Shown here piece by piece: positions 9,899 to 18,800 of a DNA stretch of 64,000 bases. The translations under genes were made by a program, and so were the position numbers. The first letter of the stretch is position 1. Every line of letters begins with the position of its first letter. A model generated the notes under the pieces. The model was not told the origin of the DNA. It worked only from the letters and a program-made list of their open reading frames with translations, and did not search any database. Origin of the DNA: Lewinellaceae bacterium (GTDB lineage: Bacteria; Bacteroidota; Bacteroidia; Chitinophagales; Saprospiraceae); NCBI GenBank assembly GCA_020636155.1, contig JACJYM010000014.1, positions 1 to 64,000 on the forward strand, in the 5' to 3' direction.

Positions 9899-12800
9899 TT
9901 ACAATTTTATTATTCTGGAATTTTCAAATCTATTGACAAATTTCATTGATAGTGTGTAAGCACCTGGAACAAGATCGTTCAAATCCAATTTCAAATAATT
10001 CTCACCACTTTCTATGAACATATCTTGTTTGAATTCTCTCACCACTCTACCTATCTCATCAATGACAAAGACAGTCTGTAACTCATTAACACCTTTAGTG
10101 ATAATGGTTATATTCACTCTATCATAGAATGGATTAGGATAAATCGAAGTAGTGATTTTCTCGTTTGTATTCAGATTTATTGAAATAATATCAGAATATT
10201 CAAAACTTCCATCATAGTCCATAATTTTTAATCTGTAATAGTACACTGCTCCGTAAATCACTCCTGTGTCATCAAAAGAATATTCAAGTTCTTCATTAGA
10301 GTTTCCGTTAGCGCTGACAGTTCCAATATTTTTGAAATTAACAGCATCAAAACTTCTTTCTACGATAAACTCTCTCGTATTTATTTCAGATGCAGTGGCC
10401 CAATCCAATCTATTCAATTTTTCTGCTGCTATGTGTTTGCCACGGAAATACAACAATTCAACTGGTAGTATGCTATTGAATATACCAGCATCCACATTTG
10501 GATTGTATTGTCCGCTCACCAAAGTAACTATACCAGTAGTACCAGTATTTGGATCCGGATCACTATCATTAGTTCCATCACCAGTATTCGGTGTTGAGAA
10601 AATATATCCCTCAGGTAAATTGCTAAATATGACTTTATAATCACCTGGTAGCAAGTTGTCAAACAAATAATTACCAGACCCGTTAGTTACCTTATTTGTC
10701 ACAATATTACCGTAAATGTCTCTTACTGGATTTCCAAGATTATCAACCAATGACACCGTAATTCCTGCAACAGGATTTTCCGTTGGGTCTTGAATTCCAT
10801 TCATATTATTGTCTTCCCAAACATAATTTCCAAGCGAAGCAGGTGCAAATAATCCGAAGTCAATGGTCATATCTCCACTGGTGTCATGTGCATCGTCTTG
10901 AGTACCACCAATACCTGGCTCATTCGTAGTTTCAGTTCCGGCTGTAATGGTTATTAATGGTGATACTATACTTGTACCAGGTCCACCTGACTGGATACCA
11001 TTATCATCATTGTCTTGGCTATTATCACTGATGTCAGTATTTGTAGAACTGACAGGATAAGCTCCAGGTACATTTGGAATTCTTACTTGATATATTCCAT
11101 TTGCTAATCCATCAAAGTAATAATTACCTAAAGCATCTGTGTCTTTGGTTTGAAGCACATTTCCTTTATCATCTAACAATTGAACTGTTACTCCTGGGAT
11201 ACCAGTTTCTCCACTATCCATAATTCCATTGTTATTGGTATCCAAAAATACAGTCGAACCTATACTACCGATTGGCTTAACCACTACGATCGCATCATCT
11301 GCATCATCTTCGTCATTCGGATCTTCAATGTCATTCGGATCTCCATCATCTTGACTTCCGATGTTACCATCTCCATCTGTATCAGGAGCATTTCCTGGGG
11401 TAGAATCCACGTCTTGTTGATCTGCCGCAGAAATGCTGGCAATATTTAAATGATCTCCAGGAGAAAAAGCCTCCAATACTTGTACAGTAATGTTTAAAGA
11501 AACGGTTTGACCTTTGTCGACAGTTCCAACATTCCATATTCCAGTTCCAAGATCATAAGCTCCTGCAGGAGAAGATGAAATATATTGGAATCCAGCCGGT
11601 AATACATCCTGTACTTGAACTCCGGTTGCAGTACTTGGTCCGACATTATTCACATTTATCGTAAATGTGACGTAATCAAATAAAAATGGATTACTGTTAT
11701 CTACAACTTTTGTTAAGTTCAAATCAATTAGAGGTACCGGCGTTGTAATTGCATCGTCTGCATCATCTTCGTCATTCGGATCTTCGATGTCATTCGGATC
11801 TCCATCATCTTCGCTTCCGATGTTGCCATCGCCGTCTGTATCCGGTGCATTGCCCGGTGTAGAGTCTACATCCGGTTGGTCTGTAGCCGTAACATTCGCG
11901 ATGTTTCTGTAATCTCCACTCGCCAATACTTTTGCAGTTATCGTCAAGGTCTTCGGTGTACTAACATTTACCGTGCCTACTGTCCAATCTCCTGTCACAC
12001 TGTTGTAGGCTCCTATTGGTGATGAACTCACGTATTGATACCCACTTGGCAATTGGTCATTTACTACTACTCCGGTCGCTACACTTGGTCCATTGTTGTC
12101 TACTGTTATCGTAAACACGACGTTGTCCCCTACATTCGGTGTGCTGTTATTTACTGTTTTTATCAAGTTGATGTCTACTACCTGTAACGGCGTCACGATC
12201 GCATCGTCTGCATCATCTTCGTCATTCGGATCTTCGATGTCATTCGGATCTCCATCATCTTCGCTTCCGATGTTGCCATCGCCGTCTGTATCCGGTGCAT
12301 TGCCCGGTGTAGAGTCTACATCCGGTTGGTCTGTAGCCGTAACATTCGCGATGTTTCTGTAATCTCCACTCGCCAATACTTTTGCAGTTATCGTCAAGGT
12401 CTTCGGTGTACTAACATTTACCGTGCCTACTGTCCAATCTCCTGTCACACTGTTGTAGGCTCCTATTGGTGATGAACTCACGTATTGATACCCACTTGGC
12501 AATTGGTCATTTACTACTACTCCGGTCGCTACACTTGGTCCATTGTTGTCTACTGTTATCGTAAACACGACGTTGTCCCCTACATTCGGTGTGCTGTTAT
12601 TTACTGTTTTTATCAGGTTGATGTCTACTACCTGTAAAGGTGTCACGATCGCATCGTCTGCATCATCTTCGTCATTCGGATCTTCGATGTCATTCGGATC
12701 TCCATCATCCTCGCTTCCGATGTTACCATCGCCGTCTGTATCCGGTGCATTGCCCGGCGTTGAGTCTACATCAGGTTGGTCTGTAGCCGTAACATTCGCG

Positions 12801-15800
12801 ATGTTTCTGTAATCTCCACTCGCCAATACTTTTGCAGTTATCGTCAAGGTCTTCGGTGTACTAACATTTACCGTGCCTACTGTCCAATCTCCTGTCACAC
12901 TGTTGTAGGCTCCTATTGGTGATGAACTCACGTATTGATACCCACTTGGCAATTGGTCATTTACTACTACTCCGGTCGCTACACTTGGTCCATTGTTGTC
13001 TACTGTTATCGTAAACACGACGTTGTCCCCTACATTCGGTGTGCTGTTATTTACTGTTTTTATCAGGTTGATGTCTACTACCTGTAAAGGTGTCACGATC
13101 GCATCGTCTGCATCATCTTCGTCATTCGGATCTTCGATGTCATTCGGATCTCCATCATCCTCGCTTCCGATGTTACCATCGCCGTCTGTATCCGGTGCAT
13201 TGCCCGGCGTTGAGTCTACATCAGGTTGGTCTGTAGCCGTAACATTCGCGATGTTTCTGTAATCTCCACTCGCCAATACTTTTGCAGTTATCGTCAAGGT
13301 CTTCGGTGTACTAACATTTACCGTGCCTACTGTCCAATCTCCTGTCACACTGTTGTAGGCTCCTATTGGTGATGAACTCACGTATTGATACCCACTTGGC
13401 AATTGGTCATTTACTACTACTCCGGTCGCTACACTTGGTCCATTGTTGTCTACTGTTATCGTAAACACGACGTTGTCCCCTACATTCGGTGTGCTGTTAT
13501 TTACTGTTTTTATCAAGTTGATGTCTACTACCTGTAACGGCGTCACGATCGCATCGTCTGCATCATCTTCGTCATTCGGATCTTCGATGTCATTCGGATC
13601 TCCATCATCTTCGCTTCCGATGTTGCCATCGCCGTCTGTATCCGGTGCATTGCCCGGTGTAGAGTCTACATCCGGTTGGTCTGTAGCCGTAACATTCGCG
13701 ATGTTTCTGTAATCTCCACTCGCCAATACTTTTGCAGTTATCGTCAAGGTCTTCGGTGTACTAACATTTACCGTGCCTACTGTCCAATCTCCTGTCACAC
13801 TGTTGTAGGCTCCTATTGGTGATGAACTCACGTATTGATACCCACTTGGCAATTGGTCATTTACTACTACTCCGGTCGCTACACTTGGTCCATTGTTGTC
13901 TACTGTTATCGTAAACACGACGTTGTCCCCTACATTCGGTGTGCTGTTATTTACTGTTTTTATCAAGTTGATGTCTACTACCTGTAACGGCGTCACGATC
14001 GCATCGTCTGCATCATCTTCGTCATTCGGATCTTCGATGTCATTCGGATCTCCATCATCTTCGCTTCCGATGTTGCCATCGCCGTCTGTATCCGGTGCAT
14101 TGCCCGGTGTAGAGTCTACATCCGGTTGGTCTGTAGCCGTAACATTCGCGATGTTTCTGTAATCTCCACTCGCCAATACTTTTGCAGTTATCGTCAAGGT
14201 CTTCGGTGTACTAACATTTACCGTGCCTACTGTCCAATCTCCTGTCACACTGTTGTAGGCTCCTATTGGTGATGAACTCACGTATTGATACCCACTTGGC
14301 AATTGGTCATTTACTACTACTCCGGTCGCTACACTTGGTCCATTGTTGTCTACTGTTATCGTAAACACGACGTTGTCCCCTACATTCGGTGTGCTGTTAT
14401 TTACTGTTTTTATCAAGTTGATGTCTACTACCTGTAACGGCGTCACGATCGCATCGTCTGCATCATCTTCGTCATTCGGATCTTCGATGTCATTCGGATC
14501 TCCATCATCTTCGCTTCCGATGTTGCCATCGCCGTCTGTATCCGGTGCATTGCCCGGTGTAGAGTCTACATCCGGTTGGTCTGTAGCCGTAACATTCGCG
14601 ATGTTTCTGTAATCTCCACTCGCCAATACTTTTGCAGTTATCGTCAAGGTCTTCGGTGTACTAACATTTACCGTGCCTACTGTCCAATCTCCTGTCACAC
14701 TGTTGTAGGCTCCTATTGGTGATGAACTCACGTATTGATACCCACTTGGCAATTGGTCATTTACTACTACTCCGGTCGCTACACTTGGTCCATTGTTGTC
14801 TACTGTTATCGTAAACACGACGTTGTCCCCTACATTCGGTGTGCTGTTATTTACTGTTTTTATCAAGTTGATGTCTACTACCTGTAACGGCGTCACGATC
14901 GCATCGTCTGCATCATCTTCGTCATTCGGATCTTCGATGTCATTCGGATCTCCATCATCTTCGCTTCCGATGTTGCCATCGCCGTCTGTATCCGGTGCAT
15001 TGCCCGGTGTAGAGTCTACATCCGGTTGGTCTGTAGCCGTAACATTCGCGATGTTTCTGTAATCTCCACTCGCCAATACTTTTGCAGTTATCGTCAAGGT
15101 CTTCGGTGTACTAACATTTACCGTGCCTACTGTCCAATCTCCTGTCACACTGTTGTAGGCTCCTATTGGTGATGAACTCACGTATTGATACCCACTTGGC
15201 AATTGGTCATTTACTACTACTCCGGTCGCTACACTTGGTCCATTGTTGTCTACTGTTATCGTAAACACGACGTTGTCCCCTACATTCGGTGTGCTGTTAT
15301 TTACTGTTTTTATCAAGTTGATGTCTACTACCTGTAACGGCGTCACGATCGCATCGTCTGCATCATCTTCGTCATTCGGATCTTCGATGTCATTCGGATC
15401 TCCATCATCTTCGCTTCCGATGTTGCCATCGCCGTCTGTATCCGGTGCATTGCCCGGTGTAGAGTCTACATCCGGTTGGTCTGTAGCCGTAACATTCGCG
15501 ATGTTTCTGTAATCTCCACTCGCCAATACTTTTGCAGTTATCGTCAAGGTCTTCGGTGTACTAACATTTACCGTGCCTACTGTCCAATCTCCTGTCACAC
15601 TGTTGTAGGCTCCTATTGGTGATGAACTCACGTATTGATACCCACTTGGCAATTGATCATTTACTACTACTCCGGTCGCTACACTTGGTCCATTGTTGTC
15701 TACTGTTATCGTAAACACGACGTTGTCCCCTACATTCGGTGTGCTGTTATTTACTGTTTTTATCAGGTTGATGTCTACTAATGGATAAAATCCGAAATCT

Positions 15801-18800
15801 ATCGTCATATCACCATTTGTATCATTGGCATCATCTTGCGTACCCCCAGGGCCAGGCTCAATTGTCGTTTCCGTACCAGGACTTAAGGTAATAATAGGCG
15901 ATATTACAGGTGTTCCAGGACCTCCACTTTGAATTCCATTATCGTCATTATCTACACTATCATCAGAAGTATCAGTAATACTTGAACTGGTTGGATATAG
16001 GGTAGGAACATTTGAAATTCTCACCTGATAGTTACCCGGCACTAAATTTCCGAAATAATAATTTCCACTTGCATCAGTATCATCAGTTGCAATTACGGTA
16101 CCTGAAGAATTCAATAATTCCACTGTTATTCCTTCGATTCCTGTATCATTATTATTGTAAATACCATCATCTTCAAAATCTATAAATACAGTAGAACCTA
16201 TACTCATTAATTCTGGGATAAAACCGAAATCTACTGTCATATCGCCATTGGCATCATTGGCATCATCTTGAGCCCCGCCGGTACCCAATTCATTTGTTGG
16301 TTCCGTTCCAGCCATCAGATGTATAAGCGGAGAGATAACATAACCTCCACTTCCATCAGGTTGAGAACCATTATTATCGTTATCAATTTGGTCATCATTA
16401 GTGTCAACAACTGATGAGCTGGTTGGATAGGCAGTGTTCGGGTTAGGTATTCTTACATAATAATTTCCTTCCGGCAAATTACCAAAGTAATAATCACCAT
16501 TATTGTCTGTCTCATCTGTAGCAATAACATTACCTGCATCATCTAATAGCTCAACTGTGATACCCGGCAAAGGTTGCTCATTATTATCATAAATTCCATT
16601 ATCATTTGTATCGATAAACACTGTAGATCCAATGGACATTTTAGCTGGAATAAATCCAAAATCTACTGTCATATCGCCATTAGCGTCCATCGCATCATCC
16701 TGTGTTCCACCACTACCAGGTTCATTGGTTGTTTCATTACCTGGTGTTAATGTAATTAATGGAGATATTACATATCCCCCAGTACCATTGGGTTGACTAC
16801 CATTATCATCATTATCTTGACTATTATCAGCAGTATCGGTTGGAGTCGAACTGGTTGGATATGACGGATCAGGTGTTGGAATTTTTACTTGGTAAACACC
16901 AGGAACTAAATTGTCAAAAATATAGTTGCCATTTTCATCTGTCATTGTTGTTTCCAAGACATTTCCTTGATCATCTAACAATTGTAAAGTTAAATCTGGT
17001 ATTCCAGCTTCACCCGGATCCTGAATACCATTATCATTATCATCAACAAAAACTGTGGAACCAATACTTACTCTAGCATAGAATCCAAAGTCAACAGTTA
17101 AATTGGTATTACTATCTGTATCTCCATCATTAGTTGGCTCTCCATTTAGGGTTAAGGTAATTGCTTTTGATACAATGCCATATCCCGTCAAGAAATAACC
17201 ATTATCATCGTTGTTTACATTATTATCAGGATCTGGTGCTGGATCATTTCCAGTACTTGTTTGATATCCTTCTAATACCTTTCCATTATTAAAATTAGTT
17301 GGATCAACTTGTACGATATAATCTCCAGGTGTTAAATTTTCAAATATGTAAAACCCATTAGCATCAGTAGTTGCAGTCAATCCTGTATTAACATCAGGTA
17401 TCATATCTCCATTTGTCTCTTTCCAAAGTATCAATTTTACACCCGATATTGGTGTTTCTCCTGCATCAAAGATACCATTGTTATTTACGTCATTCCAGAC
17501 AAAATTACCTAGTGACAAATCATCACAAAGATCTGCCGTAACTGTAACTTGATCTGTTGCCGTACAACCATTCTCCGTAAATACTGTAACTGTATAAGTT
17601 CTTGTTACTGTTGTTGTAGCAGTTGGGTTTGCTATTGTAATATTATTTAATCCAGTAGATGGACTCCATAAATAACCCGTAATTACATCAGTGGAACCAT
17701 TAGGAATGCTACCAGTAGGATTTCCTCCGATGACAACTGGGGCACCATTACAAGACAGTTGGTCTGTACCTGCATCAGCAATTGGATCTAACCCAGGATC
17801 TTTTGTTACTGTTACTTGATCTGTTGCCGTACAACCTCCTTTTGAAACTGTCAAAGTATAGGTCTTACTATTAATATTGGTTGGTAAACAAACCTCAGGA
17901 TTTGAAATGGTTGTGGAACTTAAATAAGTGCTTGGACTCCAAACAAAAGTACCACCTGCAACTGCTATTTCCTGAATAGTTCCTCCTATTTCTACACATC
18001 CGCCAGAACAAACAGACACATCGCCTTGAGCATCAGCCCAAACCAATGATCCTATTTCAATCTGATGAGTATAATCACTGTAGCATCCTCCTTGTGAATA
18101 AACTCTTAGAGTAACTGTCCGTGTAGTTTCGGCCAAAGTATTGGGAAATGTTACTTGTTCAATTCTATCATTTGTATCTCCATCTGCTGTGACACCACCA
18201 TCAAAATTCCATACATAAGTTGCATTTGCACCAGCATCTAATGCCGTAAATGTAATTTGAGTTCCAGGACAAACAAAATCCGTAGCCAAAATGTCAGATA
18301 CTGGTTGTGCTTCAACAGTAACCGTAACATCATCTGTACCTTTACAACCTAGTTCGTCAGTTATCGTAACAATATAGGTTCTAGTTTCATTTGGACACAC
18401 TTGAATTGAGCATCCAGTCTGACCGGTATCCCATGTACAGGTGGTTTGACCATATCCACCATTCGTACTACTGGTTAATATAACGCATTGACCATTACAA
18501 ATTGCCACATTTTGACCAGCATCAACTGGTAGTACACAATCATAAAAGCCAATATCAAGTGAATGATTGGTTTCTCCAGGAAGTCCAGTAACAAAACTGA
18601 TTGAGGCTTTTCCTAAAACAGGATTTGGCACTCCAAACCCTTTTATTGTTGCATCACTATCTATTAAGTCATTTTGGTTTCCATTGACATTGGGTGTAGT
18701 CAAAACTAAATTTTGACCATTATATTCAAAACCACCCATACTATCATCAACTACGATATAATATTGGGTTTCAAAATTTAAGTCAGTAAAATAATAATAC

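Noticed and set aside
12093..15512. Eight plus-strand open frames of 89 codons, one per repeat
   Set aside because: They are the antisense shadow of the repeated DUF11 unit. They recur because the DNA repeats every 450 bp, have Ser-rich low-complexity sequence, and no start-site signal is seen before them.
11731..15780. CRISPR array or other regulatory repeat
   Set aside because: Units are 450 bp, contiguous and in frame with one long coding sequence, without spacers.
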